64,000 bases of DNA. Source: Cyanobacteria bacterium REEB67 (GTDB lineage: Bacteria; Cyanobacteriota; Vampirovibrionia; Obscuribacterales; Obscuribacteraceae). The stretch lies in assembly GCA_018971775.1 (NCBI GenBank), contig JAGXAB010000026.1, positions 1-64,000 of the forward strand. Direction: 5' to 3'. Under the pieces are notes generated by a model. It did no database searches. It saw nothing but the letters and a program-made list of their open reading frames with translations, and was not told the DNA's origin. The stretch's first letter is position 1; the number at the start of each line of letters is the position of its first letter. The position numbers and the translations under genes are program-made. Positions 9,294-18,409 of the stretch are shown piece by piece.

Positions 9294-10526
9294 TCACTTC
9301 ATGTCCCAGGGACGTGGTACCAACACGTCCAGCTCTCTGTAGAGCTGCTCGATCTCACCAGCGCTTAGCGCAGTGGCCGATTCGTAGGGATTTTCCACTT
9401 GCAGGCTAGCGTCGGAGAAGAGGTCCTTCTCGCACATCTGCAGGGCGGCTTTGATCGAGGCGAAGTGTGCATCTTCGGGGAAGCGGTTCTCGATTTCCAG
9501 CACAGTCAGAGCTTCGATGCTCGGATACTGAGGCAGGGTGCCGAGATAACGCCGTAGCGCATGGGCGATCGCGCGGATGTGCTTGCGCTTGTAACCACCG
9601 CCCGCGGATGCGTCGTTGTACTGAGCTTCGAAGATGTTCCAGGCCAGACGATTGGCCGGTACGACCTTGCGCGGACGCACACGGTTATGCCACTTAACCA
9701 GGGCAAGGCCCGGGAAGAGCAGCATCAGGAAGGTACCGAAGGCCAGGGCGGTGACCGTCATCCAGGGCAGGCGCGGTGCGACCATGTCCAGGCTGCCTTC
9801 CGCAGGCGTGTCTCCGTTGTCCCCGATATCGCTGGTTGTGACCAGGAAGTCGGGCGTGGTCAAGGTCGTCCAGTTGGGCAGCTTGCCGTCGGGCGTCATA
9901 TCGACTGCGTAGCGCAGGTCGAGGTTGAACGGCGTCGGTTTGATTACCATCGTCTGAACGATCAGCTCGATACGATAGATCTTGCGATCGCCTTTGAATA
10001 CCGGGCCGCTCACCTTGACTGCGGGCGGTTCGCCGGCGCCTTGCTTGGCCAGGTCGAAGTCGGACCCGTTGAAGGCGATCACCTTCTGATTGACCAGCGA
10101 GTTAAAGTCGATCTGCACCGACTTGTCCAGGTCGAGCACCACGGTCAGTGGCACGCGGTCCATGATGAAATGGCCGAAGTGGCGATGCGAATCGCGATAG
10201 CCATCCGGGTCCGACGGTGTGATGCCGACGATGATGTGCACCTTGCCGCCGGCGCAGACCTTGGAGACCGGATTTTGCGGCTTGACCTCCTGGGTGGGCT
10301 GAGAGGTGGTGCCGTCGCCCTCATCACCATAACCGGCGGCGGTCTGGGTGCTGGACGTCGAAACGCTGGCCCCATCGCCGGAAATCTTTCCGTCGATGAT
10401 GGCGCAGGGAGTGGCAAGAGCGCTGACGCCGTTGCCGTCTGAAGAAGGGGTTTGCGCAAAGGCGCTCGCCGACGCGAAGGTCAGCGACGCCAGAAGGGCA
10501 ACCCAGACATACTTGCTAGTACGCAT
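9294..10526 (-). CDS. MxaA/BatD-like membrane protein of the MoxR/VWA cluster
   Basis: Protein of 410 residues with a signal peptide (cleavage near AFAQT), a beta-rich extracytoplasmic part of about 220 residues, one membrane helix (VTALAFGTFLMLLFPGLALV, about residue 258-277) and a helical cytoplasmic tail of about 130 residues. This architecture, and its place directly after moxR and DUF58 genes, match MxaA/BatD-type partners of MoxR ATPases. Sequence identity to a named family cannot be judged by eye, so the call rests on layout and context. AAGGAG precedes the ATG. It starts 28 bases after the DUF58 stop. Confidence 0.6.
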   Translation of the reverse strand: MRTSKYVWVALLASLTFASASAFAQTPSSDGNGVSALATPCAIIDGKISGDGASVSTSSTQTAAGYGDEGDGTTSQPTQEVKPQNPVSKVCAGGKVHIIVGITPSDPDGYRDSHRHFGHFIMDRVPLTVVLDLDKSVQIDFNSLVNQKVIAFNGSDFDLAKQGAGEPPAVKVSGPVFKGDRKIYRIELIVQTMVIKPTPFNLDLRYAVDMTPDGKLPNWTTLTTPDFLVTTSDIGDNGDTPAEGSLDMVAPRLPWMTVTALAFGTFLMLLFPGLALVKWHNRVRPRKVVPANRLAWNIFEAQYNDASAGGGYKRKHIRAIAHALRRYLGTLPQYPSIEALTVLEIENRFPEDAHFASIKAALQMCEKDLFSDASLQVENPYESATALSAGEIEQLYRELDVLVPRPWDMK

Positions 10527-10554
10527 TTTAGTTAGCTCCTTAGGTTTCTACTGC

Positions 10555-11583
10555 CTAGTGATCGGCGAACAGCCTGGTCAGCTTAGGTGTAGCGGCGGCG
10601 CCTTCCTCGGTGGAAAACTCCTCCCATTTGATATTGTTGTCCTTGAAGAATTCCACCATCAGGTTGCGCCTGGTCTGGAAGTTTTCGGAGAACTGTTCCC
10701 TCACTCCCTTGCCTTGACGCTGAAATGGCCACCACTTGGGCCACAGCCAGATCGTTTTGCGCGACCCCTTGCGGATGTCTTCCAGATCGAAAACGCCCCA
10801 GGTGTCGGGCAGCTCGCGTTCGCGACGATCTTGCACATGCATGCAGACCATGTCGTGACGAGCCGATGTGCCGGCCAGGTCGTCGAGCTCCGCTTCGCTC
10901 AAATCGATGAAGTCGGAGATGACGAAGACGAGCGATTTGCTCTGCCGACGCACGAAACGCAGGGCCTGCTGCAAGCCGGAAAGTTTCTCGCCGGGCTGAT
11001 CGGTCAGACCCTGCACATCGACGAGATCGGGCTGGGCGCCGACTTGATTGGCGGGCAGCTCATAGCTGATCGGGCGAATGCCCGGTGCGATGATGTTGCG
11101 CAGTGCCTCACTCTTCATGGCGCCGACGAACTTCGCCCGCTTGCTCATGGATTCGATCCGCTCTTCTGAGTAGGTGATGTAACCCACCTTGTCATTGGTT
11201 TTGCGTGCGGATTTCAGGATGGAGGCGGCCAATTCCGCTGCCAACAGGCGCTTGGTGGTGCGCTGCGAGCCGAAGTCCATCGTCAACTTGGAGTCGACGA
11301 GGATGAAGAATTTCACCTCTCGGGGCTCGTAGAATTGGCTTACAAAGATTTTCTGCCCGCCTGTGCGTGCAGTGGCAGCCCAGTCGATTTTCTTCACGTC
11401 ATCGCCGTGTTGATACTCGCGCTGGGTGACCAGGTCGAAACCGTTGAATCCTCGACTGCGGCTATTCCGTTCGCCCGCTCCGCCAAGATTTTGGCTGGAG
11501 CGGAAGCGAATCGGAATCGGGCACTGGATGGCCCTCGCCTCAACGGCCTCGATCAACTCTTCAATCGTTTTGTTGTCGCTCAT
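10555..11583 (-). CDS. DUF58 family protein (MxaS-like)
   Basis: Protein of 342 residues with the DUF58 signature GFDLVTQREYQHGDDVKKID followed by WAATAR, and a degenerate von Willebrand A fold starting at FFILVDSKLTMDFG. No membrane helices, so the cytoplasmic form. DUF58 proteins are near-constant partners of MoxR ATPases and are thought to link the ATPase to membrane VWA proteins. It lies between moxR and the MxaA-like gene, as in mxaR-S-A. AGAGG sits eight bases before the ATG. Confidence 0.9.
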   Translation of the reverse strand: MSDNKTIEELIEAVEARAIQCPIPIRFRSSQNLGGAGERNSRSRGFNGFDLVTQREYQHGDDVKKIDWAATARTGGQKIFVSQFYEPREVKFFILVDSKLTMDFGSQRTTKRLLAAELAASILKSARKTNDKVGYITYSEERIESMSKRAKFVGAMKSEALRNIIAPGIRPISYELPANQVGAQPDLVDVQGLTDQPGEKLSGLQQALRFVRRQSKSLVFVISDFIDLSEAELDDLAGTSARHDMVCMHVQDRRERELPDTWGVFDLEDIRKGSRKTIWLWPKWWPFQRQGKGVREQFSENFQTRRNLMVEFFKDNNIKWEEFSTEEGAAATPKLTRLFADH

Positions 11584-11726
11584 AAAAATACCTCTCGGTT
11601 TGGGTTAGAGCTTTCGCGAAATAAAGTTGAGCAAGGCGCGCCTGGGCAGCGGCCGAAAGACCGACATAAGCAGCGAGGTGCTGCTCTAGCGATCAGTCGG
11701 CAGTGCTACCCAATGGCGAACCGCTC

Positions 11727-12743
11727 TTACTTGGAGATGATGTCGACGCTGTTCAGAAGGGCGTTGACGAATTCGTCCGTGCTGAACGAGTCACGCACGA
11801 TGTCCTTCTTGGTGATGCGGTGACGCAGGATGTCGCGGGCGACATACTTGACGTCATCGGTCTCGACCTTGGTGCGGCCGTTCAAGAACGCTGCCGCAGC
11901 GGCGGCGTGCTCGATGTTGATGATGGCACGCGGCGAAGCGCCGAGGGCGATCTTGGACTCGAAGCTCTGCTCGACGCCCTTGATTTTGCCCTTGACCTTC
12001 TTGAAGGAGGGCTCCTCCGGACGGGTGGCGCGCACGAGGCGGACGATGTACTTGACCAGCTCGGGGGACATGTCGCGGACCATCTGCTGGATGATGGTGC
12101 GGTCGGCGAGGATATCCTCGGTGGTCATGGCCGGCTCGATATCGAGCTCGCCGGAGTGCACCGAGAGGTTCATCGCCATCTTGATCTCGGCTTCTTCCGA
12201 GACGTAGCCCATGATCGACTTGGACTGGAAACGGTCCATCATCGCTTCGGGCAGCTCGAAAGTGCCTTCCTGCTCGATCGGGTTCATGGTGGCGATCACC
12301 ATGAAGACCTTGGGCAGCAGGTAAGTCTTGTCACCGATGGTGACCTTCTTTTCCTGCATCGCCTGCAGCATGCCGGCGTTGGTCTTCGGGCCGGTACGGT
12401 TCACTTCGTCGGCGAGGAAGACGTTCGAACCGATGATCGGTCCGAGGGCGGGCTCGTAACGGCCTTCCTTCATGTTGAAGACCAGGCCGCCGACGATGTC
12501 GGAGGGCTGGGTGTCCGGCAGCATCTGGATGCGGCCGAAGACGGCGTTGGCGATGTTCTTGACGATGGCGTTGGCCAGCGTCGTCTTGGCGAGACCGGGA
12601 ACGGACTCGAGCAGAACGTGGTTGTTGGTGAGCATGGCCCGCATCAGCAGGGCGACGATGTCCTCATAGCCGTAAACCACATTGTTGGTGTTGTCGTACA
12701 TCGCCTTGTAACGGGGATGCTTGATCTCATGAATCGGGTTCAT
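11727..12743 (-). CDS. moxR: MoxR family AAA+ ATPase
   Basis: AAA+ ATPase of 338 residues. Walker A is ESVPGLAKTTLA, Walker B is VFLADEVNR, sensor 1 is VIATMNPIEQEG, and the usual FELPEAMMDRF follows. MoxR ATPases act as chaperones that mature or insert cofactors into partner enzymes, together with VWA proteins. Those partners are all here: two VWA proteins and a TPR protein upstream, DUF58 and MxaA-like downstream. GGAGAA is positioned well before the ATG. Confidence 0.93.
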   Translation of the reverse strand: MNPIHEIKHPRYKAMYDNTNNVVYGYEDIVALLMRAMLTNNHVLLESVPGLAKTTLANAIVKNIANAVFGRIQMLPDTQPSDIVGGLVFNMKEGRYEPALGPIIGSNVFLADEVNRTGPKTNAGMLQAMQEKKVTIGDKTYLLPKVFMVIATMNPIEQEGTFELPEAMMDRFQSKSIMGYVSEEAEIKMAMNLSVHSGELDIEPAMTTEDILADRTIIQQMVRDMSPELVKYIVRLVRATRPEEPSFKKVKGKIKGVEQSFESKIALGASPRAIINIEHAAAAAAFLNGRTKVETDDVKYVARDILRHRITKKDIVRDSFSTDEFVNALLNSVDIISK

Positions 12744-12904
12744 AACTGTTCTCCAATGGCTTCCCTCTGGCTAGTGCCAGCAGGGGATAAGAATGCTGAT
12801 TAGTCGTCGGCGGTGCCGCTAGTAAATGGCGGCGGCCGCGGCGACAGGTTAGAAAGAAGGGAGCGAGCGCTCCGTAAAGCGACCGGTTTTGGCGCGCGGC
12901 GCGA

Positions 12905-12928
12905 GCGTCAACCGATATCGGTTGACGC
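12905..12928. repeat. 24-bp perfect palindrome with CCGATATCGG core
   Basis: GCGTCAACCGAT followed by its exact reverse complement occupies 12905-12928, in the 214-base spacer between the moxR gene and the downstream-numbered VWA gene. The core and the TTGACG arm also occur at 4621-4636. It has no T-run, so a simple terminator is unlikely. Confidence 0.85.
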
Positions 12929-12957
12929 CGGCGCCGTTCAAATCTTCAGACGCAGTG

Positions 12958-14067
12958 TCAGACGATCCGCTTGTCTTTGCGCACCAATCCCGATACCAGT
13001 AGCAGAGCGAAGATGGCGAGCGCGCCGGCCAGCGGATACTGGTAGACATGCGCTTCGTGCTTCTCCATCTTGGTGCCCCCGACCGTTCTTTCCCAGTGCA
13101 TATTTACCTGGGGATGGGCCGGGTCGATGCGGACGAGCTCGCCACCGGTGAGGGTGATCAAGCTCTGCAGTGCCGCTTCGTCGATGGCGGTGTTGACCAC
13201 TTTGCCATCTTTCTTGAAGTAACCGGTCATCTGGCCACCGGCGCTATAGACCGGAATCGGCACACCGGGTGCTGGCGAGCCCAGACCCATGACGATGATC
13301 TTGACACCAGCTTTCTGGATGTCGGCGATCACCTTGCTCAGGTCTTCGCCTTTGCCGTCGAAGCCGCCGTCGGTGAAAAGCATAATGACATTCTGCTTGC
13401 CCGCTTGCGGCTCGGCGAGGATGAGCTCGAGAGCGGTGCGCAAACCGGCCGCGTAGTCGGAACCACCGCCGGGAGCCTTGCCGATCTTCATGAAATGGGC
13501 CATCACGTAGCGCAGAGCGTCGTAGTCGTCGGTCGGATAAGCCTGAACGAAGGCCTCGCCCGAATAGTTGACGATGCCGACTTTGTTGTGCTCAAGGGAG
13601 GGCATAATCTGATTGGAAATCACCCACTTGGCCATGTCGAGGCGCGAGCCATATGGCCCGATTACCTGGTCGGCCGGTGTCGATTTGATCACGACGCCCT
13701 TGGCATTGGTAATCTCCTGGGGCGGCATGACGGGGCGGTAGTCCTCCGCCGCCATGCTCTTGGAGACGTCGACGACGGCGACGAGGTTCATCGAACCCTG
13801 TCGCACCGTCTGTGGTGCATTCTGGGCGACCGGGTCGGCCCAGGCTAGGAAAACAAGGGCCCAGGCGATCACGATCGCCGTGCCGCGAATCGCTTCGAAG
13901 GTAGGATTGATCGGTTTGGAGAAACGCTCGATGAGCTTCTCTTCGCCCCAATCACTCCGCGCCTTTAACCGCTGACGGTAAGAAAAATAGATAGCTGCTG
14001 CGAACATCGGCAAGATAGCCAGTGCCCAGTACAACCTATCCAGGTCGAGGAAATGTAGTGAGGACAT
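12958..14067 (-). CDS. Membrane-anchored von Willebrand A domain protein (BatA/MxaC-like)
   Basis: Protein of 369 residues with a short N-terminal segment carrying a membrane helix (WALAILPMFAAAIYFSY), a second helix (GTAIVIAWALVFLAWADPV), a VWA domain with an intact metal-binding site (VDVSKSMAAED, and a later LFTDGGFDGKG) and a C-terminal helix before the basic tail VRKDKRIV. This is the BatA/BatB layout in which the VWA domain faces the periplasm between helices. AGGAG lies upstream of the ATG. Separated from the preceding TPR gene by 15 bases. Confidence 0.9.
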   Translation of the reverse strand: MSSLHFLDLDRLYWALAILPMFAAAIYFSYRQRLKARSDWGEEKLIERFSKPINPTFEAIRGTAIVIAWALVFLAWADPVAQNAPQTVRQGSMNLVAVVDVSKSMAAEDYRPVMPPQEITNAKGVVIKSTPADQVIGPYGSRLDMAKWVISNQIMPSLEHNKVGIVNYSGEAFVQAYPTDDYDALRYVMAHFMKIGKAPGGGSDYAAGLRTALELILAEPQAGKQNVIMLFTDGGFDGKGEDLSKVIADIQKAGVKIIVMGLGSPAPGVPIPVYSAGGQMTGYFKKDGKVVNTAIDEAALQSLITLTGGELVRIDPAHPQVNMHWERTVGGTKMEKHEAHVYQYPLAGALAIFALLLVSGLVRKDKRIV

Positions 14068-14082
14068 AGCGGTAGCGCTCCT

Positions 14083-14682
14083 TTAGATTGCGTCCTTATC
14101 GCCCTTGCCAGGCTTGTTGGAAGGGTCGTCGGAGGGTACCGGCTTGCCTTCGCCAGGCTTGCCTTGGCCGGGTTGGCCCTTGCCTTTGCCCTGTCCTTGT
14201 TGGAGCTGGGGCTGGCTCTTGAAGAGCATCATCAAATCGTATTTGACGACATAGGCCTCCTCTTGGGCGGCCTCTGCGTCTTTGGCGCTAAGCGTGCCTT
14301 CGTACATGTTGCCGGGGTTGAGTTGCAGCGATTCCTGCCAGGCGGCGACAGCTGCTTCGGCCTGCTTGGCCTTGAGTAAAGCCATGCCCTTATGGAATGC
14401 GGCCTGGGCTGCGATGCGGCGATCCGGCTTCGGATAGAGGAACTTGTCGATCCAGGTCTCCGAGCGCAGACGTGCCTTGTAGGCGCCGAGGCTCTTGTCG
14501 TAGAACTTGATGGCCTGCTGCAGGTCATCGGTCTGGTAAGCGGCATTGCCGTTGTCGAGATAGACGTACTGAGCATCGAACCAGTGACGCTGGGTGATGC
14601 CGAAAGCGAAGATGATTGCTCCGACGATAACCGTCGCAACAACCGTCATCACACGCTTTCGCGTCGAGGTCTGTTTGTGCAT
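14083..14682 (-). CDS. Membrane-anchored TPR protein (BatC/MxaK-like)
   Basis: Protein of 199 residues with an N-terminal membrane helix (VMTVVATVIVGAIIFAFGI), two or three TPR motifs (AAYQTDDLQQAIKFYDKSL and FHKGMALLKAKQAEAAVAAW) and a low-complexity Gly/Lys/Pro/Gln tail. It sits between two VWA genes, the usual place of a TPR protein (BatC or MxaK) in such clusters. The basic, flexible tail is unusual and may bind an acidic partner. AGAGG precedes the ATG. Confidence 0.8.
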   Translation of the reverse strand: MHKQTSTRKRVMTVVATVIVGAIIFAFGITQRHWFDAQYVYLDNGNAAYQTDDLQQAIKFYDKSLGAYKARLRSETWIDKFLYPKPDRRIAAQAAFHKGMALLKAKQAEAAVAAWQESLQLNPGNMYEGTLSAKDAEAAQEEAYVVKYDLMMLFKSQPQLQQGQGKGKGQPGQGKPGEGKPVPSDDPSNKPGKGDKDAI

Positions 14683-14710
14683 TTTACACCTCTATGAAGG
14701 GTTGTTAGAC

Positions 14711-15757
14711 CTACACGCTCTTCCGAACGAACAGCTCGGAGAAGTGGTAGATCGCACCGAAGATGATCGCGAGTAGAATCGCGATGGCAAAGATGTCTTT
14801 GAAGGAAGTCGTCTGGGCAATCTCGACGCGGGATTTCTCCAGGTCGTTGATTTCGTTGATGCCCTTGATCATGTCGGCGACGTCGCCGACAATCATCACT
14901 TTGCCGCCAGTGCCTTCGACCAGCTTGCGCAGATCGGGACCACCGGTGGCCTGTGCCGCAGCCCAGCTCTCACCAACGCCGAGGGCGTAGATGCGGATAT
15001 TGCGCTGCTTACACTGCTGGATGAAGTCCTGGATGCGATCCGGGTCGATGTTGTCGTCACCGTCGGTGACCATGACGAGCACCTTGGACTTGGCTTGACC
15101 CATATCATCGAAGTTGTCGATGGCGGTCTGGATTGGACCGTATTTCGTCTCGCCTTTCCAGGGTCCCTGGAAGTTGGTGCCGCCGCCGCTGTAGCCAGAG
15201 GTGCGACTGTTATATTTGAGGATGATGTTGGTGTCGGTGGTGAGCGGCCAGGCCATGTAGGCTTCATCATCGAAGTACATCAGACCGATGCGATCGCCTT
15301 TGCGCAGAGGAACGAAGGTCGAAATTGCTTTCTGGGCGACTACCAGGCGAGTCAACTTGGGCTTGGGCGCGGCCGCGTCGGTGCCTGTGCTCGAGCTGTC
15401 GGCGGGTGAGGACGGTGAAGTGGTGTTGGGAGATCCTGCGTATGCGGTCTGGCTGGGATCGGTGACTTCCGAGGTCATGGAGCCGGAGATATCGACAGCG
15501 ATGAAGATGTCGCGGGTCTCCAGAGTCTGGAACTGCTTGAGTTCGGGCACGACCGGACGGGCGAGACCGACAATGAGCAGAGCAAGAACGGCACCAAAAG
15601 CAAGAACGGGAAGTTTGCCGATGAACGGGAGCGATCGCAGGTTCTTTTGAGTAGAAACTTGCGAATGTCCGAACGCTCTGCTGCGCCTCTCATGGAGGTA
15701 GAGCAGAACCAGGGCAACAGGTATCAGGGCCAACAGTAGTGGGGCGAGAAAATTCAT
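14711..15757 (-). CDS. Membrane-anchored von Willebrand A domain protein (BatB/MxaL-like)
   Basis: Protein of 348 residues, first gene of the run. The N-terminus (MNFLAPLLLALIPVALVLLY) is a membrane helix, followed by a second (VLAFGAVLALLIVGLARPVV), a VWA domain with IAVDISGSMTSE as metal site and MVTDGDDN later, and a last helix near the end (IFAIAILLAIIFGAIYHF). A Ser/Thr-rich loop of about 35 residues is inserted soon after the metal motif. The strong GGAGG site and an upstream candidate promoter mark this as the operon head. Confidence 0.9.
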   Translation of the reverse strand: MNFLAPLLLALIPVALVLLYLHERRSRAFGHSQVSTQKNLRSLPFIGKLPVLAFGAVLALLIVGLARPVVPELKQFQTLETRDIFIAVDISGSMTSEVTDPSQTAYAGSPNTTSPSSPADSSSTGTDAAAPKPKLTRLVVAQKAISTFVPLRKGDRIGLMYFDDEAYMAWPLTTDTNIILKYNSRTSGYSGGGTNFQGPWKGETKYGPIQTAIDNFDDMGQAKSKVLVMVTDGDDNIDPDRIQDFIQQCKQRNIRIYALGVGESWAAAQATGGPDLRKLVEGTGGKVMIVGDVADMIKGINEINDLEKSRVEIAQTTSFKDIFAIAILLAIIFGAIYHFSELFVRKSV

Positions 15758-15789
15758 AATGCCTCCTGCCAGCTTGTGGCTGATGGTTG

Positions 15790-15818
15790 GTTAGAGTCAG
15801 GTAGAAACTGTTAGTCAA
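15790..15818 (-). promoter_or_regulatory. Candidate promoter of the VWA/MoxR operon
   Basis: Reading the minus strand, TTGACT (15818-15813) and TCTAAC (15795-15790) are spaced by 17 bases and lie 33 bases before the ATG of the first VWA gene. Confidence 0.45.
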
Positions 15819-15873
15819 TTGGAAGTCTCGGAAGGTTCGCAACTCGTAGAGAGCTGCGAAGTTTTTTTCAAGG

Positions 15874-15914
15874 ACTTCGACGGGGACTTCAAAAGAGACT
15901 TCGACAGGGACTTC
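15874..15914. repeat. 12-bp tandem repeat, four copies of GGACTTC-type unit
   Basis: ACTTC recurs at 15874, 15886, 15898 and 15910, an exact 12-base period, in the leader region of the VWA operon. It makes an apparent VPVEV-type repeat in a minus-strand open frame that I do not accept as a gene. Confidence 0.7.
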
Positions 15915-16659
15915 ACAAAGACACTGATCCCAGGGCCTGGATGAGCTGAAATATCCGGAGAGGTCTGCGCGTTCAGGCGAAAGGTCTGGCCGGATACGGG
16001 AGACTTGTCGATGGACCATGCGGAACCCGCTAAGGTCTGAGACGAATCTGCTCGATAGATGCTGTTTTGATGTTCTGGAGAGCGCTTTGTTTTTTCTTAA
16101 GAGAAAAGAGATAGAACTCAACGATAAGGCAATGGTGAAGGCAGATAAAAACAAGAAATCTCTTAGCAAAGAACAGGCGAACCCTTATTGAGCCGCCCTT
16201 TTACAACCGGATGCCAATTGAAGCCTTCCTGATATTGCGGTCCTATACATGCGAGATCGCCCGTCTGGCTTTGTCTCGCCGACGGGTGGCTTAGTAGTTA
16301 GCAACCTCTTGGAAGCCGTGGCGCTTATCGAAGCTGTGAAAAGATGGCCCAAATCGGGCAAAAGACGCGGCTGCCAAGGGGGTGACGACAATTTGCGCGG
16401 CTATCACAAGTAGGTAAAAAAGTCCCTAAACCCGGGTTGTCATGAGGTTGTGCCGGAGATGTGCTCACGCTGTAGTTTGATGTGGTTTTGCTGAGATTTT
16501 CTTCAGAAAGGGGCTATTTCTCCCCATTTTCGAAAGGCGACGGGGGGATGGTAGGCATATCCCGCTTTCTTTTTTTGCTTGGAATTATGGTGTTGTATGT
16601 GGTGCGATTATGGTGGTTCTGGTCGTGCCTGGCATTCCTTTTTGCTTTTTGAGTCTTCC

Positions 16660-16693
16660 CCGAATGGTCTTCCGATATCGGAAGACCATTCGG
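16660..16693. repeat. 34-bp perfect palindrome centred on GATATC
   Basis: Two 17-base arms, CCGAATGGTCTTCCGAT and its exact reverse complement, meet at 16676/16677 without a mismatch. The site lies about 220 bases past the stop of the zinc-ribbon gene and carries no T-run on either side. Confidence 0.9.
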
Positions 16694-16916
16694 CTCTCGC
16701 ACCTTTACCTTCCCGAGCCCCGGATTCTATTCATGGCGATGAAAACTTGGCTATGTTTGGTAATTGCTGGTAGGACAAAGTCCCGCTCCAGGAGCGGTTC
16801 CGTAAATAGCGGGGTGAGCTGGCAAAAATTCTGGAATAAACTATTTGAACCGGCATGTTTTGAAAGAAGAGACAGAACGGTGTGCAACTAGTCGATGGTT
16901 GTGCCCCTTTGTAATC

Positions 16917-18266
16917 CTATGCCGCCATTGGCATCATTATCTCAACCGAAAGATCGGAAATGAAATTTTTCACTTCGGTCCGCCCAACGTCACTGAATTG
17001 TGAGCATATTTGGAAGATTGAGAATGACTTGGGGTCGAAACTTTGCTTATATAAGCGGTTAACGTTGGCGAGATGAAGATTAGCGTATTTGCGTGAAACA
17101 CCTTGATTGTTAATCTGGATAATATTCCTAAAAGCGTTGATTTGTTCAATCATTCTTTCATCGTATGTATTTTGAGCAGGCTGGATGCTCGCTGGGGGTG
17201 TTATATTGGCGCGAACGTATCGATTGCCAGGCAGCCTGTTAATAAGGCTCTCTAGCTCCAGAATGGTTAGTGCGGCATTAAGTTCGTTGGCATTGGCGTC
17301 TAGGTTGCTAACTAATGCATCAAAAGTCGTAGGCTCGCCACTATTGGCTTCGTAAACCTTCTTTTGAAATTCGGTCAACCCGTATGGACTATTTTCAGGG
17401 TCGGTCACCAAGTCGGTCACCAAGTCGGTCACAATGTCAGCTCCAGGTTGCCGGCTTTCGATGGTATTTTCAGGCTTCAGAAATTTCATCTCGGATGTTG
17501 CTTGCGCGCCCTCTTGCGGAGAGCCTTCTGTCTCGTCTCCTTTTTCTTCGTCTTCTTCCGCTAAGCTTTCTTCGGATTGATTTGCCTCATTGCCGTTTGC
17601 TTCAGCTGCTTCTTTTTCTTGGCCCTGTTGCCGATGCGCTCCGTGCGCCCTTTCTTTTTCCTGTTCTTGTTTTTTAGAAGATGTATGTAGGTCCTCCATC
17701 GCTTGCTGTTCGGCTGAAGGCTCCTTAAAAGCCGGAGTAGCTATGCTTCTTCTCGTGTAGAGCTCGATTAATAGTCGTGAATCGATGCTCAGGCAATTTT
17801 CGTCTGATCTTTGTGCGATTAGCATTGCGAGTTCTACTTTCCGCATCAAATTCCAGGCTGTGTCATAAGAAACCTTCATCTCAATCGAAAATTGATGGGC
17901 GTTAAATATGCAACCGGCGTCAATTAAATGCAGCATGCATAAATGAATATCCAACAAATTAACTCCGTGGAAAAACGGCATCCTTGCAGTGATGCTGGCC
18001 ACTCTTTTGCAGGACAGGCATTTAGCTTTTCTTTTGCCGTACTTTCGGCTGAACTTTGTGCCGCCGCATTGGCAGACGTTTTTGCCCGTTTCCTCGAACA
18101 TCGCATCAAGGCTTTCTACGGACCTGGCTTCGCCTTTATATAAGGCCTTAGCTGTCTTGGCTTCGCGTTTAAAGTGGGCCAGCCATTTTGCCTTATCTTT
18201 TCTGGATAGTTTGATTCCAAATATAAATGGATCGTCTTTCTTACTATTACTATCTTCTCGTTTCAT
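16917..18266 (-). CDS. Transposase-derived zinc ribbon fused to a DprA-like winged helix
   Basis: Protein of 449 residues. Residues 60-150 match the N-terminal part of IS1595/ISXO2-type transposases: a zinc ribbon (C65, C67, C83, C86) followed by the FFHG...SYDTAWNLMRKVE helix-turn-helix stretch. The DDE catalytic domain is missing. Residues 185-290 are a highly charged linker containing a VTDL repeat coded by 12-base units. Residues 298-352 resemble the DprA C-terminal winged helix (LELESLINRLPGNRYVR). About 90 further residues match nothing I know. It looks like a domesticated DNA-binding protein. A GATATC palindrome lies on each side of the gene. AAAGGAG is 11 bases before the ATG. Confidence 0.7.
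   Translation of the reverse strand: MKREDSNSKKDDPFIFGIKLSRKDKAKWLAHFKREAKTAKALYKGEARSVESLDAMFEETGKNVCQCGGTKFSRKYGKRKAKCLSCKRVASITARMPFFHGVNLLDIHLCMLHLIDAGCIFNAHQFSIEMKVSYDTAWNLMRKVELAMLIAQRSDENCLSIDSRLLIELYTRRSIATPAFKEPSAEQQAMEDLHTSSKKQEQEKERAHGAHRQQGQEKEAAEANGNEANQSEESLAEEDEEKGDETEGSPQEGAQATSEMKFLKPENTIESRQPGADIVTDLVTDLVTDPENSPYGLTEFQKKVYEANSGEPTTFDALVSNLDANANELNAALTILELESLINRLPGNRYVRANITPPASIQPAQNTYDERMIEQINAFRNIIQINNQGVSRKYANLHLANVNRLYKQSFDPKSFSIFQICSQFSDVGRTEVKNFISDLSVEIMMPMAA
17400..17435. repeat. Intragenic 12-bp tandem repeat, three copies
   Basis: GTCGGTCACCAA repeats at 17400, 17412 and 17424 inside the zinc-ribbon gene and codes on the minus strand for the VTDL repeat in the linker. 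Confidence 0.8.
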
Positions 18267-18373
18267 AGGCGTAATCTCCTTTCTAGAAGAAACGTCGAAT
18301 CGGCAAATTAGTTCAAAGAAAATCGCTTTTTTCTAAGAGAAATGCTGGCCGGATACCGATTTAGGATTGTGCG

Positions 18374-18409
18374 CTTCGGTGGTGAATCGATATCGGATCA
18401 CCACCGAAG
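18374..18409. repeat. 36-bp imperfect palindrome centred on GATATC
   Basis: CTTCGGTGGTGA at 18374-18385 pairs exactly with 18398-18409, around a core containing CGATATCG, with one mismatch and one G-T pair between. It lies about 110 bases upstream of the zinc-ribbon gene start, so it could act as its operator or be an interspersed element. Confidence 0.8.

Larger units (their letters stand above)
15758..16916. other. Gene-poor spacer of 1.16 kb
   Basis: No gene I can support. Short frames exist but show no family, ribosome site or biased codon use. It contains a promoter for the VWA operon, a 12-bp tandem repeat, a GACGGG/CCCGTC hairpin near 16258-16282 and a 34-bp perfect palindrome (own entries for the main ones). 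Confidence 0.6.

Noticed and set aside
15690..16169. 159-codon minus-strand frame with VPVEV-type repeats
   Set aside because: It overlaps the VWA gene start, lacks a ribosome site, and its repeats come from the 12-bp tandem DNA repeat in a spacer.
16283..16330. tRNA-like stretch GGTGGCTTAGTAGTTAGC
   Set aside because: It recalls a D-arm, but there is no TTCGA T-loop or acceptor stem at the right distance on either strand.
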